Source: Cacconaster sp033811195
GTDB lineage: Bacteria > Bacteroidota > Bacteroidia > Bacteroidales > UBA932
Length of the DNA stretch: 64,000 nucleotides
Direction: 5' to 3'
Assembly (NCBI GenBank): GCA_033811195.1
Contig: JAPXOZ010000007.1
Coordinates: 31,770-95,769 of the forward strand
Position numbers and translations under genes: made by a program. This document shows positions 43,858 through 52,791 of this stretch, piece by piece. The notes under the pieces were generated by a model that was not told the origin of the DNA, did no database searches, and worked only from the letters and a program-made list of their open reading frames with translations. How positions within the stretch are numbered: the first letter of the stretch is position 1; each line of letters begins with the position of its first letter.

Positions 43858-44479
43858 ATCTGAACAATCAATACTGACTACCGCATACTTCCCTCCTGTG
43901 GAATATTTTTTTGCGATTGCAGGTAGCAGAAAGGTGTTGATCGAGCAGTGTGAAGTCTATCAGAAGCAATCCTACCGAAATCGTTGCAATATTTGTTCGG
44001 CAGCAGGCAAGGAGTCTCTTTCCATACCGATACTCAAGGAGGCCTATCAAAAGGTGCCTATTCGCGATGTTCGGATAGATTATGGCAGACCCTGGCTTCA
44101 GCAGCATAAGAGGGCTATTATATCGGCTTACAACTCATCTCCTTTTTTTGAGTATTATATGGATGATCTCTTTCCGATCCTTGACCGGAAAGAAACATTT
44201 CTTTTCGATCTTAATCTGCTTTTGCTGGAGAAGTGTCTCGAATTGACCGGTATAAAGGCAGCGATTGAGTTCACCTCGGAGTACCATAAAGAGTATCCTG
44301 AAGGAGATTTCCGTACTATTATACAGCCAAAGTACCGCGGAGAAAACCTGCTTGTCAGATATAAAAAGGAGAAGACCTGGACTCAGGTCTTCTCCGATAG
44401 ATTTGGTTTCATCGGGAACCTCTCTATTATCGACCTTTTGTCAAATGAGGGCCCCAACGCCATCTCCTATATTCTTTAG
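43850..44479 (+). CDS. WbqC-family protein
   Basis: 209 residues matching the WbqC-like family: TTAYFPPVEYFFAIAGSRKV at the start and EVYQKQSYRNRCNI next, with SLSIPI and WLQQHKRAIISAYNSSPFF later. WbqC proteins occur in O-antigen and other surface-glycan clusters, but the reaction is not established. Linkage to lpxA with an 8-base overlap fits an envelope role. Its TAG stop overlaps the TAA stop of the convergent outer-membrane protein gene. Confidence 0.85.
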   Translation: MIRSEQSILTTAYFPPVEYFFAIAGSRKVLIEQCEVYQKQSYRNRCNICSAAGKESLSIPILKEAYQKVPIRDVRIDYGRPWLQQHKRAIISAYNSSPFFEYYMDDLFPILDRKETFLFDLNLLLLEKCLELTGIKAAIEFTSEYHKEYPEGDFRTIIQPKYRGENLLVRYKKEKTWTQVFSDRFGFIGNLSIIDLLSNEGPNAISYIL

Positions 44480-46008
44480 AATTTAAATCCGAATGTAAAC
44501 AGGAGTTTACCTCTGCTAAAGGTGTATGTGCCTTCAGGGGCTTCAATCCCGCTATAGTCATTGTAGAGGGTAAAGTTTTCAGAATTGTTGAGGCTTCTCC
44601 GATATGCTATATCAAGAGTAGTCCTTCCTTGACCGAATTTAAATCCGATACCTCCGGAAATGTATTGCTGAGCATCATAAAACTCGGGATCGGGTGAGCT
44701 ATAATAATTGTACCCAAGCCTGACAGCCATAAATTTCAGAGGCCACACTTCTGTTCCAAGTCTTAGTATATCACTCCTTTTGAAGTATCTCGTAATCTCA
44801 TTGTTCTCTTCAGAGAATACATCTTTATTGCCGCTGTTGTCAGCCATCGCTATTTTTGAGTAGTTAACGCTTTCGTAGTCGGCGCTTATAAGAGCCCTAT
44901 CACCAAAAGTGAATGCAGCCCCTACGCTCCATCTCATGGGAGTTTTTATCTGATAGTTATATGATCCTACAGGGGAATCCACATCGTAGTAATTGCCATT
45001 TACGAAGGATGAGGTCATATTTCTCTGCCAGTTGTCTGTCATGTCATACCATGTAGGTGAGGTAAATGTGGCGCCAATACGAAGACCTGGTATAGGAGTA
45101 ATAATAGCTCCAACCTGGAAGTTGACACCGGAGCCGTTTGAACGCTGCCAGTAGGTCGAGGTCATTGACTCAAATCCATCCTGAAAATTTCTAGTATTAA
45201 TAGCAGTTTCACCGTATCTCTCGTTCAATTCGTATGTAAGACTCAGAAGGTTGAGGTTCGCACCGAAATAGAAGAAATCTGAAACATTGGCTCCGAAGTT
45301 GAAGGAAAATGCATTTGTACCACCATGTATTTTGCGGTAATAGCTCTGCTCAAGTTCGCCACCCACTTCAATAATGCTGCCATCATAGATATTTTCTGTA
45401 GAACCGATATAGTCGTAATCTGAATCGGGAGTATTGGCCAATAGGTATGTTTCCCATGCCAGAACTTCAGGCCATGAGAGGTTGTTGTTGTAGAATGCAT
45501 TATATGACTCCGTACTCTCAAGCGCATTCACATGAACTCCGGAGAGGCCGGAAGCAATGGAGCCCAGAAGTGTTGACTTGTCAGTAGTACCGTTAGCGGC
45601 CATTATGGAGTTGAAACTATTGGTACGGTTGAGTGTAATTCCGAAGTTGTAGTTGAGAATTCCCGAGTAATTGCCTGTATCAAATGCCATGACGAACCCT
45701 AGGTTTGACATGGCCATCCTTGTGAAGGAGTCTTTGGAAACACTATTCAAGTATTCAGCTTCTCCATTGCTTGTAATAAATGAGGGAGAGATAGAGATCT
45801 GAGAATATCGGTATATAGCACTGGAGGCCGGGTTAATGACTATCGCCCCCAAATCACCTCCCAGAGCTGTGAAAGCGTTGCCCATGGCAAGTGTACGTGC
45901 CGTACCCTCATAGTGTTGCTGGGAGAAGGTCAGAGCCTCTCCTGCGGTCTGAGCACTAAGTCCTGTTGTCAGCAGGATAGAAAACAATATGGTTGTAATC
46001 TTTTTCAT
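44476..46008 (-). CDS. FadL/OmpP1/TodX-like outer-membrane porin
   Basis: 510 residues, with a signal peptide ending near GLSAQ. The N-terminal hatch segment (GTARTLAMGNAFTALGGDLG then AIVINPASSAIY) is the FadL-family signature: G-x-A and N-P-A motifs. The rest is strand-rich and ends with GKLLFTFGFKF, an aromatic C-terminus suited to BAM insertion. Relatives carry hydrophobic molecules across the outer membrane; the substrate here is unknown. It follows the Tyr/Trp-rich lipoprotein gene by 26 bases and may be co-transcribed with it. Confidence 0.85.
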   Translation of the reverse strand: MKKITTILFSILLTTGLSAQTAGEALTFSQQHYEGTARTLAMGNAFTALGGDLGAIVINPASSAIYRYSQISISPSFITSNGEAEYLNSVSKDSFTRMAMSNLGFVMAFDTGNYSGILNYNFGITLNRTNSFNSIMAANGTTDKSTLLGSIASGLSGVHVNALESTESYNAFYNNNLSWPEVLAWETYLLANTPDSDYDYIGSTENIYDGSIIEVGGELEQSYYRKIHGGTNAFSFNFGANVSDFFYFGANLNLLSLTYELNERYGETAINTRNFQDGFESMTSTYWQRSNGSGVNFQVGAIITPIPGLRIGATFTSPTWYDMTDNWQRNMTSSFVNGNYYDVDSPVGSYNYQIKTPMRWSVGAAFTFGDRALISADYESVNYSKIAMADNSGNKDVFSEENNEITRYFKRSDILRLGTEVWPLKFMAVRLGYNYYSSPDPEFYDAQQYISGGIGFKFGQGRTTLDIAYRRSLNNSENFTLYNDYSGIEAPEGTYTFSRGKLLFTFGFKF

Positions 46009-46034
46009 TGTCTGTTCACATTTTGATTTTTGAA

Positions 46035-47078
46035 TTATCTCCTGCCGCCGGTACCTCCACCGCTACTTCCGCTACTACCACTATATCCTCCACCGCCACT
46101 ATATCCTCCACCACCGCTACTGTAGCTTCCGGACGAACTCCTGCTGCTACCTGAACTGTAGCTGCCTGAAGAACTTCTGCTGCCGCCTGTGCTGTAGCTG
46201 CCTGAAGAACTCCTGCTACTGCCTGTGCTGTAACTTTCGGAGTTGCGTGAGGAACGTGTAGTGCCGGTACTTACGCTACCCGAACTGCGTGTGGTGCTGC
46301 CGGAACTACGTTGGTAGATGGTGCCGCTTCTTGACGCAGAACTACTGCGTGAGCCCGTATATACTCCGCCAGAATTGTAGCTGTCAGTGTTTCTGCCTTC
46401 GCTCCTCCTGGTGTAGATGGAGCTACCGGATGCTGTTGTGCGCGGAGTGTTGCGGAAACTCTGGCCGTCAGCGGCAGAACGTTTGCCATAAGCCACATCC
46501 TTATAATGGTCGTTAGGATGTCCGGGTCCTGGATAGTATCCGTAGTAATACCGTGGATACCAATAGTTGTAGTACCAGCCAAATCCTCCATGTCCGTAGT
46601 ACCAGGGATCGTACCAACCGGTGTACCATGGATCATACCAGCCGGTATACCAGGGATCATACCAGCCGGTATACCAGGGACTATACCACCCATAGTACCA
46701 TGAGTGATAAGGGTAACCGAAATAGGGATATCTGTATGAACCCCACCAGGGATTGTACCAGGGGGAGCTCCAAACACCGTAATCAACGTAGAAGGTGTAG
46801 GTAGGACTGTCAAATTTTCTCAATCTTTCTGCATAAGATGTGCCCTCCTCCATTAGGTAGTAGTTACCTTCTTCGTCCTCCAGAATATATGATTGCGGTT
46901 TCTTTATAGATTCATGCAACTCTTTGTTGGATGCAACCATCGCAGCCCTCGACTCGCGTGTAGGCCTGTAGTATATGCCGTCATCAAATGATGCGGAAGA
47001 ATAATAACTTGTGGTACCACAAGAGCTTATCACCACTGTAACGGCTATAAGAAACAGATAGAGAACTTTGTTTTTCAT
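46035..47078 (-). CDS. Lipoprotein with Trp/Tyr-rich tandem repeats and Ser/Gly-rich tail
   Basis: 347 residues from ATG 47076-47078, which has a strong AGGAGG ribosome site six bases upstream. The lipoprotein signal ends VVISSC (C18). Residues about 85-170 are extraordinarily rich in Tyr, Trp, Pro and Gly, including four copies of an eight-residue unit W-Y-D-P-W-Y-T-G. The C-terminal 150 residues are almost only Ser, Gly, Tyr, Arg and Thr, with a 12-residue repeat (SRSSSGSYS core). No enzymatic domain is seen. It is probably a disordered or adhesive envelope protein. An in-frame start further upstream is rejected because it lies in the promoter region. Confidence 0.75.
   Translation of the reverse strand: MKNKVLYLFLIAVTVVISSCGTTSYYSSASFDDGIYYRPTRESRAAMVASNKELHESIKKPQSYILEDEEGNYYLMEEGTSYAERLRKFDSPTYTFYVDYGVWSSPWYNPWWGSYRYPYFGYPYHSWYYGWYSPWYTGWYDPWYTGWYDPWYTGWYDPWYYGHGGFGWYYNYWYPRYYYGYYPGPGHPNDHYKDVAYGKRSAADGQSFRNTPRTTASGSSIYTRRSEGRNTDSYNSGGVYTGSRSSSASRSGTIYQRSSGSTTRSSGSVSTGTTRSSRNSESYSTGSSRSSSGSYSTGGSRSSSGSYSSGSSRSSSGSYSSGGGGYSGGGGYSGSSGSSGGGTGGRR
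46120..46227 (-). repeat. Three 36-base coding repeats (Ser/Gly-rich tail)
   Basis: Three near-identical 36-base units, each encoding twelve residues of the SRSSSGSYS type, beginning CTGTAGCT on the plus strand at 46120, 46156 and 46192. Confidence 0.8.
46593..46688 (-). repeat. Four 24-base coding repeats (WYDPWYTG unit)
   Basis: Four head-to-tail 24-base units at 46593, 46617, 46641 and 46665, with a few base changes, encode W-Y-D/S-P-W-Y-T/Y-G. Copy number could vary by slippage or recombination. Confidence 0.85.
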
Positions 47079-47105
47079 TTTTACCTCCTGTGTTAGATAA
47101 TTTTG

Positions 47106-47113
47106 TACTTTTG
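47106..47113 (+). promoter_or_regulatory. TACTTTTG -7 promoter box for proS
   Basis: TACTTTTG lies 52 bases before the proS ATG at 47166. It is interleaved with a minus-strand box at 47130. Confidence 0.55.
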
Positions 47114-47129
47114 CAGTCACATTTCATTA

Positions 47130-47137
47130 CAAATATA
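47130..47137 (-). promoter_or_regulatory. TATATTTG -7 promoter box for the repeat lipoprotein gene
   Basis: Read on the minus strand TATATTTG lies 51 bases before the ATG at 47078. The divergent boxes at 47106 and 47130 face away over 24 bases, so polymerases would compete. Confidence 0.5.
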
Positions 47138-47165
47138 TCAATTTTTATACCAAATACAACAAAAA

Positions 47166-48644
47166 ATGGCAAAAGAAGTAACAAATAGAGAAGAAAATTA
47201 CTCCCAGTGGTACAACAATCTCGTATTAAAGGCGGATCTGGCTGAACAATCGGCAGTTAGAGGATGTATGGTGATCAAACCTTACGGATATGCCATCTGG
47301 GAAAAGATGCAAAACCAGCTTGACAAAATGTTCAAAGAGACAGGCCACGTTAATGCTTATTTTCCTCTCTTCATACCCAAATCATTCCTCAGCAGGGAAG
47401 CAGAACACGTAGCAGGGTTTGCAAAAGAGTGTGCTGTGGTAACTCACCACCGTCTGATGGCTGATCCAGACGGCTCCGGTCTTGTGGTCGATCCTTCTGC
47501 AAAACTCGAAGAGGAACTTGTGGTTCGCCCTACATCTGAAACAATCATATGGAATTCCTATAAAAACTGGATCCAATCTTGGAGAGATCTTCCCATCCTT
47601 TGCAATCAGTGGGCCAATGTGGTACGCTGGGAGATGCGTACCCGCTTATTTCTCCGCACTGCGGAATTTCTATGGCAGGAGGGTCACACCGCCCATGCTA
47701 CAGAGCAGGAGGCGATAGAGGAGACACGGCTAATAGTAGACATATATGCGCGGTTTGCACGCGAATATATGGCTATGCCCGTTGTTGTAGGTCGCAAAAG
47801 TGAGTCGGAGCGCTTTGCCGGTGCTGTCGATACTCTTTGTATCGAAGCTCTTATGCAGGATGGTAAAGCTTTGCAGGCGGGTACATCTCATTTTCTTGGT
47901 CAAAACTTCGCCAAGGCCTTCGATGTTCAGTTTGCTAATAAAGACGGAGGTCTTGATTATGTATGGGCCACCTCTTGGGGTGTCTCCACTCGTTTGATGG
48001 GAGCGCTGATTATGACTCATAGCGATAATCATGGTCTAATATTGCCTCCGAAGTTGGCGCCGTATCATGTTGTGATGGTACCTATTTTCAAGACTGAAGA
48101 GGAGCATGGTCAGTTGCTGGATAGGATGTATGAGCTCAAAAAAGAGCTTGAGGCAGCGGGATTATCGGTAAAGGTGGATGACAGAGACAATCTACGTCCC
48201 GGATTTAAGTTCGCGGAGTGGGAACTCAAAGGAGTGCCTGTACGTATTGTAATCGGTCCTAGAGATTTGGCAGCTGGAGTTGTGGAGTTGGCTCGTCGTG
48301 ATACTCTCACCAAAAAGTCTGTTCCTCAAGAGGGCCTTGTAGAGCGTATAACCTCATTGATGGATACTATCCAGGAGAATATTTATTCCAGAGCACTCAA
48401 ATTCCGTGAGGATAATACCATTAAGGTAGATAGTTGGGAGGAGTTTAAGGAGAGGATAGAAGAGGGAGGATTTCTACTGTGCCATTGGGACGGCACTGCT
48501 GAGACCGAGGCTAAAATAAAGGAGGAGACTAAAGCCACTATTCGCTGTATTCCTTTGGATTCATTCGTTTGTAAGGAAAATGGTAAGTGCATCTATTCCG
48601 GTAAACCTTCCTCTGAACGGGTAATTTTTGCGAGAGCGTATTAA
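47166..48644 (+). CDS. proS: Prolyl-tRNA synthetase, archaeal/eukaryotic type
   Basis: Charges tRNA-Pro. 492 residues from ATG 47166; a longer upstream frame covers the promoter. Class II motifs: GYAIWEKMQNQLDKM, GHVNAYFPLFIP, VRPTSETI (motif 2 region) and GTSHFLGQNFAKAF. It lacks the large editing insertion of bacterial-type ProRS and has the extra C-terminal zinc-binding-type domain (FVCKENGKCIYSGKPS), as in the archaeal-like form used by Bacteroidota. DUF3078 and tilS genes follow on the same strand. Confidence 0.95.
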   Translation: MAKEVTNREENYSQWYNNLVLKADLAEQSAVRGCMVIKPYGYAIWEKMQNQLDKMFKETGHVNAYFPLFIPKSFLSREAEHVAGFAKECAVVTHHRLMADPDGSGLVVDPSAKLEEELVVRPTSETIIWNSYKNWIQSWRDLPILCNQWANVVRWEMRTRLFLRTAEFLWQEGHTAHATEQEAIEETRLIVDIYARFAREYMAMPVVVGRKSESERFAGAVDTLCIEALMQDGKALQAGTSHFLGQNFAKAFDVQFANKDGGLDYVWATSWGVSTRLMGALIMTHSDNHGLILPPKLAPYHVVMVPIFKTEEEHGQLLDRMYELKKELEAAGLSVKVDDRDNLRPGFKFAEWELKGVPVRIVIGPRDLAAGVVELARRDTLTKKSVPQEGLVERITSLMDTIQENIYSRALKFREDNTIKVDSWEEFKERIEEGGFLLCHWDGTAETEAKIKEETKATIRCIPLDSFVCKENGKCIYSGKPSSERVIFARAY

Positions 48645-48662
48645 TTTTGGTACATTGTCAAA

Positions 48663-49619
48663 ATGAAATATTATATGAAACGATCTATCGCATTTCTTCT
48701 TTGTTTGTGTTTGGGAACCTCACTCTTGGCACAGGAAGCAGCTCCTGCCGATACCACTGTTGCTCCGGCAGATACGGTTGTGGCTTCCAAGCCCCAATAC
48801 TGGACCAAAAGCCTCACCACACAGATCGGTTTTTCACAACTTTCACTCACTAACTGGGCAACAGGAGGCTACGGTTCAATTTCACTCAACACCTTCGCCG
48901 GTGCAAATGCCAATTACAAGCGTGAAAAACTCATATGGGACAATCAGCTCCAGGTCGGCTATGGTTTCATACAATCCTTTGAAGATGGCTACAAGAAGAG
49001 TGATGACCGCTTTCTATTGGATAGTAAAGTAGGCTACAAAGCAGTTGAGACCCTATATATATCCGCTCTATTTAATCTGAGAACCCAATTTGCCCAGGGT
49101 CACGAGAAGGGCAATCTTGTATCGGATTTTTTCACCCCAGCCTATTTGTCTCTCGGCTTTGGTGTAGATTATAAGCCCTTCGATAATTTCTCCATCAATA
49201 TATCACCTCTCACAGGAAAGACGGTGATGGTAAAGAATCCGGAACTCCGCACAAAATATGGTAATGCTGAGGATCAATTTTGCAGATTTGAACTCGGTGC
49301 TCAGATTAAGGTTGATGGAAAGATAGAGGTTGAAAATTTTAAAGTAGCTACTGCTCTCACACTCTTTTCGGACTATCTGAACAAACCCCAGAATGTAAAA
49401 GTTTTTTGGGATGTAAATGCGGATGCTAAAATTACCAAGTTTTTCTCCGTAACCCTCAGGACTAACCTGATCTATGATGACACTATCAAGTTTCTCGATA
49501 AAAAAGACAAACAGGGCAACCTGATCCTTGATGATGATGGGAAGCCCATTAAAGTCCCAGGAGTGCAGTTTAAGGAGCTTTTTAGCATTGGATTATCTTA
49601 CACTTTTGGAAATAAATAA
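48663..49619 (+). CDS. DUF3078 outer-membrane protein
   Basis: 318 residues with a signal peptide ending near LLAQ. A short Ala/Pro/Thr-rich spacer is followed by the DUF3078 barrel: QIGFSQLSLTNWATGGYGSI, QLQVGYGFIQSFEDGYKKSD, DRFLLDSKVGYKAVETLYIS. The N-W-A-G-G-x-x-S pattern is the family mark. It is predicted to be a small outer-membrane beta-barrel of unknown role, widespread in Bacteroidota. A second ATG four codons in is equally possible as start. It lies 18 bases after proS and 9 before tilS. Confidence 0.85.
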   Translation: MKYYMKRSIAFLLCLCLGTSLLAQEAAPADTTVAPADTVVASKPQYWTKSLTTQIGFSQLSLTNWATGGYGSISLNTFAGANANYKREKLIWDNQLQVGYGFIQSFEDGYKKSDDRFLLDSKVGYKAVETLYISALFNLRTQFAQGHEKGNLVSDFFTPAYLSLGFGVDYKPFDNFSINISPLTGKTVMVKNPELRTKYGNAEDQFCRFELGAQIKVDGKIEVENFKVATALTLFSDYLNKPQNVKVFWDVNADAKITKFFSVTLRTNLIYDDTIKFLDKKDKQGNLILDDDGKPIKVPGVQFKELFSIGLSYTFGNK

Positions 49620-49628
49620 TAATGTGTT

Positions 49629-50933
49629 GTGCAGGAGCATTTTGATATAGAATTGCGTTCTCTTATTGCCGGCGTTGACAACCCATCGATCCTGGTTGGA
49701 GTCAGCGGAGGAATGGATTCTATGTGTATGGCTAACCTGTTTCTCAATACAACCATACCCTGCACATTTAGGATTGCGCACGTCAATTTTTCCCTTAGAG
49801 GGGCTGAGAGCGATAAAGATGAAGAGATGGTGCGTGAATGGTCTGAAAAACACGGAATCCCTTTTTACACAACAAAGGTTGATGCCCTCAAGTTTGCACA
49901 GGAGCAATCGATCTCCACGCAGATGGCTGCACGTGACCTCAGATATGGTTGGTTTTTCTCCCTGCTGGAGGAGCACTCAATGGATTTTCTTGCCATTTCG
50001 CACAACCTGAATGACAGTGTAGAGACCCTGATGATCAATCTTCTCAGAGGTACGGGCCTTCGTGGACTTTCGGGTATCCGACGCTCCAACGGGCCCATAA
50101 TCCGTCCATTGCTTTCCGTCACGAGACATGATATCAGCGATTATGTGGCTTCGCACAATGTTCCATACCGGGAGGATTCTACAAATAAAGAATCACACTA
50201 CCATCGCAACAGAATCCGTAACGAAGTCTTTCCACAATTTGAAATAATCAACCCCTCTTTCCTCCAGACTATCGGCACATCGATGGTTCGTTTCTCCGAG
50301 ATATCGGATCTCCTCGAGGAGCTATACAACTCCAGAAAAGGGACTCTCTACCGTATGGAAGGTGGAGTGCTGCAGATTGACATCAAGGCACTAAAGGCTG
50401 AAAAGAGCATTAACTGGTGGCTCTTTACTATTCTGGATGGCTTTGGGTTTAATGATGCCCAGATAGCTCAGATAGCTGATACCCTCAAGGGTCAGAGCGG
50501 CAAAACATTTTTCTCTCCTACTCACATTCTCATCAAAGATAGGCAGTATCTCAAGGTCTATCCCGGAGATCAGGATTATGATGACCTTAAGGTCTCTATA
50601 AAAGTCTTCACCAAACCGGCAGGATTCGACCCCAAAAAAGCCCCTGAGGGCACTCTCTACGTGGATGGCAGACGACTTAAATTTCCACTGAGATGCCGCA
50701 GATGGAAGCCTGCGGACCGCTTCAGACCTTTCGGTATGAAGGGTTTTAAAAAGCTTAGTGATTTTTTTATTGACCTTAAGCTTGATGTGGAGGAAAAGAA
50801 GCGTCAGATAGTCGTTACCACTGTAGATAAAAAAGGGGTGGAGCAGATTGTCTGCATTGTGGGTAAAAGAATTGATGACCGCTGGAAGATCACAGCGGCC
50901 ACCAAGCAGGTTGTTTCGATCACCAAGGTGTGA
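49629..50933 (+). CDS. tilS: tRNA(Ile)-lysidine synthetase
   Basis: Modifies the wobble C of tRNA-Ile(CAU) to lysidine so it reads AUA. 434 residues from a GTG start at 49629. The ATP-binding P-loop VGVSGGMDSM is at residues 23-32. AHVNFSLRGAESDKDEE and TQMAARDLRYGWF follow. The C-terminal tRNA-binding domains include RFRPFGMKGFKKLSDFFID. No ATG in frame lies between the DUF3078 stop and the P-loop, so GTG is chosen. Confidence 0.92.
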   Translation: MQEHFDIELRSLIAGVDNPSILVGVSGGMDSMCMANLFLNTTIPCTFRIAHVNFSLRGAESDKDEEMVREWSEKHGIPFYTTKVDALKFAQEQSISTQMAARDLRYGWFFSLLEEHSMDFLAISHNLNDSVETLMINLLRGTGLRGLSGIRRSNGPIIRPLLSVTRHDISDYVASHNVPYREDSTNKESHYHRNRIRNEVFPQFEIINPSFLQTIGTSMVRFSEISDLLEELYNSRKGTLYRMEGGVLQIDIKALKAEKSINWWLFTILDGFGFNDAQIAQIADTLKGQSGKTFFSPTHILIKDRQYLKVYPGDQDYDDLKVSIKVFTKPAGFDPKKAPEGTLYVDGRRLKFPLRCRRWKPADRFRPFGMKGFKKLSDFFIDLKLDVEEKKRQIVVTTVDKKGVEQIVCIVGKRIDDRWKITAATKQVVSITKV

Positions 50934-50960
50934 TCATTCTGTCTATTCTATCTATCTTCC

Positions 50961-52724
50961 TTATCTTATATCATAGATTATGGGCAGACGAGCAAAATTA
51001 ACTGCTCCGGTCTCCTCTTTCAGACGTGAATAACTTCTTTCTATGTATGCGAAAGGATCAGCTAATGTGCTGATATCCGCACCTGTCTTTGAGAGGGATT
51101 CCATGAATTTTTCCAGAGTAGACTTGACTTGAGGATATTCTACAAGTCGATATTTTGAGAGGCCTGCCATTTCAGCTGCATAGGAGATGGCGTCAACCAG
51201 GCCACCTTCCATGTCTGCAAGCCCAATATCCAGTGCATCACTGCCGGCCCATACTCTACCTTGTCCAATTATATCAACCTGTTCGGTTGTCATATTCCTG
51301 CCTTCTGATACGATCGCTGTAAAATCGTTATAGATTTTATCCACTGTCCTTTGCATATAAGCTATTTCAGCATTGTCAAGGGCGCGCATACCCCTCAATG
51401 CATCACTGTGTTTGTTGGTGGTGATAGCTACAGAACGGAGGTGGAGATGTTTTTCCATCGTCTTCCTGAGGTTGGGTACGAGTGAAAATACTCCGATGGA
51501 GCCGGTAAGGGTTGATTTGTTGGTAAATATCTTGTCAGCTTTGGCTGAAATCCAATATCCGCCGGATGCAGCATAGTCACCGTAACTTGCAATCACCGGT
51601 TTTACCTCTTTCAGCAGAGATATTTCACGGTTGATCATTTCTGAGGCGAGTGCGCTACCTCCAGGAGAGTTTACCCTGAATACTACAGCTTTGATGGTAG
51701 AGTCTTTTCTCACTTTTTCAAGGGTTTTGGAGAGTTTTATGCCGGATATTACCCTGTCACTTCCCTCTACCATGATTTCTCCGTTAGCATAGACTACCGC
51801 AATTTTCTCTTTGGCTCGGAGTTCGGGTTTTACACGAGCTGCAGCATATTTGGTGATGGGTGTAAATTTGAGATCTTTGGATTCCGTAACCCCGAAAAGA
51901 GAACAAATATACTCTTCTACCTGGTCTCTATACCACAACTCATCCACAAGACCCTTTTCAAGGGTACTTGGGGCATCCTGGATCTCAAGATTGTTAATCC
52001 AAAAGTTAAACTGCTCCGAATTAAAATCCCTCGATTCTGCAATCTCATCACACCAGCCATTCCAGATGGAGTTGAGCATTGATTTGTTTTGTTCCAGATT
52101 TTCTGGACTAATATCATTTTGTATAAATTGCTCAGCAGCGGTTTTGTATTTGCCATGTCTGATGAGTTGCATCTCCACTCCAATACGGTCTAATAAGTCT
52201 TTGAAAAATATCATATTTGAACTCAATCCGAGGATGAACACATTACCATAGGGATTGAGGATCACTTTGTCCGAGACAGAAGCGAGGTAGTAGTTAGTGT
52301 TTTCGAACTCCGAGGAGTAAGAGATTATCGCCTTGCCTGATGCACGGAACCGCTTGAGAGCATCCCTGATCTCTTCCATCTGAGTAATGCCCATGTTGAG
52401 AGTTTCGGGAGTCATATATATGAACTTTATGCCGGGATCTTCAGCTGCAACGTCGATTGCTTTGACAAAGGAATAGAGCGACATACTTCCGGTCACATTG
52501 ACATTACCTGTAAGAAGGTTAACAGCGAGCTTATCGCCCTTCTGTTCAGTAATGGGAGTCTTGAAATCCAGAAACAGTATACTCTCTTTTGCAATTACCG
52601 GTTCTTCGGAAGAGCCGAGTGATGCGATCCCCACGAGTAGACCGATTGCGATGAATCCGAATATTAAAAATGCGAGGATAGTACCCAAGAATGAGCCCAA
52701 TAGTACTTTAAGAAAATCTTTCAT
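50961..52724 (-). CDS. sppA: Signal peptide peptidase SppA, 67K type
   Basis: Membrane-bound serine protease degrading cleaved signal peptides. 587 residues from ATG 52722-52724, with one N-terminal membrane helix (GTILAFLIFGFIAIGLLVGI). Two tandem peptidase S49 domains: the first with RHGKYKTAAEQF (catalytic lysine), the second with SYGDYAASGGYWISAKAD and the nucleophile serine in STLTGSIGVFS. An ATG eight codons upstream is less likely. It is convergent with tilS; the 27 bases between have no evident terminator. Confidence 0.92.
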   Translation of the reverse strand: MKDFLKVLLGSFLGTILAFLIFGFIAIGLLVGIASLGSSEEPVIAKESILFLDFKTPITEQKGDKLAVNLLTGNVNVTGSMSLYSFVKAIDVAAEDPGIKFIYMTPETLNMGITQMEEIRDALKRFRASGKAIISYSSEFENTNYYLASVSDKVILNPYGNVFILGLSSNMIFFKDLLDRIGVEMQLIRHGKYKTAAEQFIQNDISPENLEQNKSMLNSIWNGWCDEIAESRDFNSEQFNFWINNLEIQDAPSTLEKGLVDELWYRDQVEEYICSLFGVTESKDLKFTPITKYAAARVKPELRAKEKIAVVYANGEIMVEGSDRVISGIKLSKTLEKVRKDSTIKAVVFRVNSPGGSALASEMINREISLLKEVKPVIASYGDYAASGGYWISAKADKIFTNKSTLTGSIGVFSLVPNLRKTMEKHLHLRSVAITTNKHSDALRGMRALDNAEIAYMQRTVDKIYNDFTAIVSEGRNMTTEQVDIIGQGRVWAGSDALDIGLADMEGGLVDAISYAAEMAGLSKYRLVEYPQVKSTLEKFMESLSKTGADISTLADPFAYIERSYSRLKEETGAVNFARLPIIYDIR

Positions 52725-52759
52725 ATTTGTGAACCTTTGATTTAACAATTAATATTTTG

Positions 52760-52767
52760 CAAAGATA
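52760..52767 (-). promoter_or_regulatory. TATCTTTG -7 box for sppA
   Basis: On the minus strand TATCTTTG lies 35 bases before the sppA ATG at 52724. It is 11 bases from the divergent box at 52779. Confidence 0.55.
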
Positions 52768-52778
52768 CATATTATTTT

Positions 52779-52786
52779 TACTTTTG
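52779..52786 (+). promoter_or_regulatory. TACTTTTG -7 box at the HYC_CC_PP gene
   Basis: TACTTTTG ends 5 bases before the GTG at 52792. Transcription normally begins about 6-8 bases past the box, so the message would be leaderless or nearly so. Confidence 0.5.
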
Positions 52787-52791
52787 CCCTG

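Noticed and set aside
46271..46813. Overlapping 180-residue minus-strand frame rich in Gly, Pro, Thr and Ile
   Set aside because: It is a frame-shifted reading of the Trp/Tyr-rich repeat gene, lacking a ribosome site and any domain.
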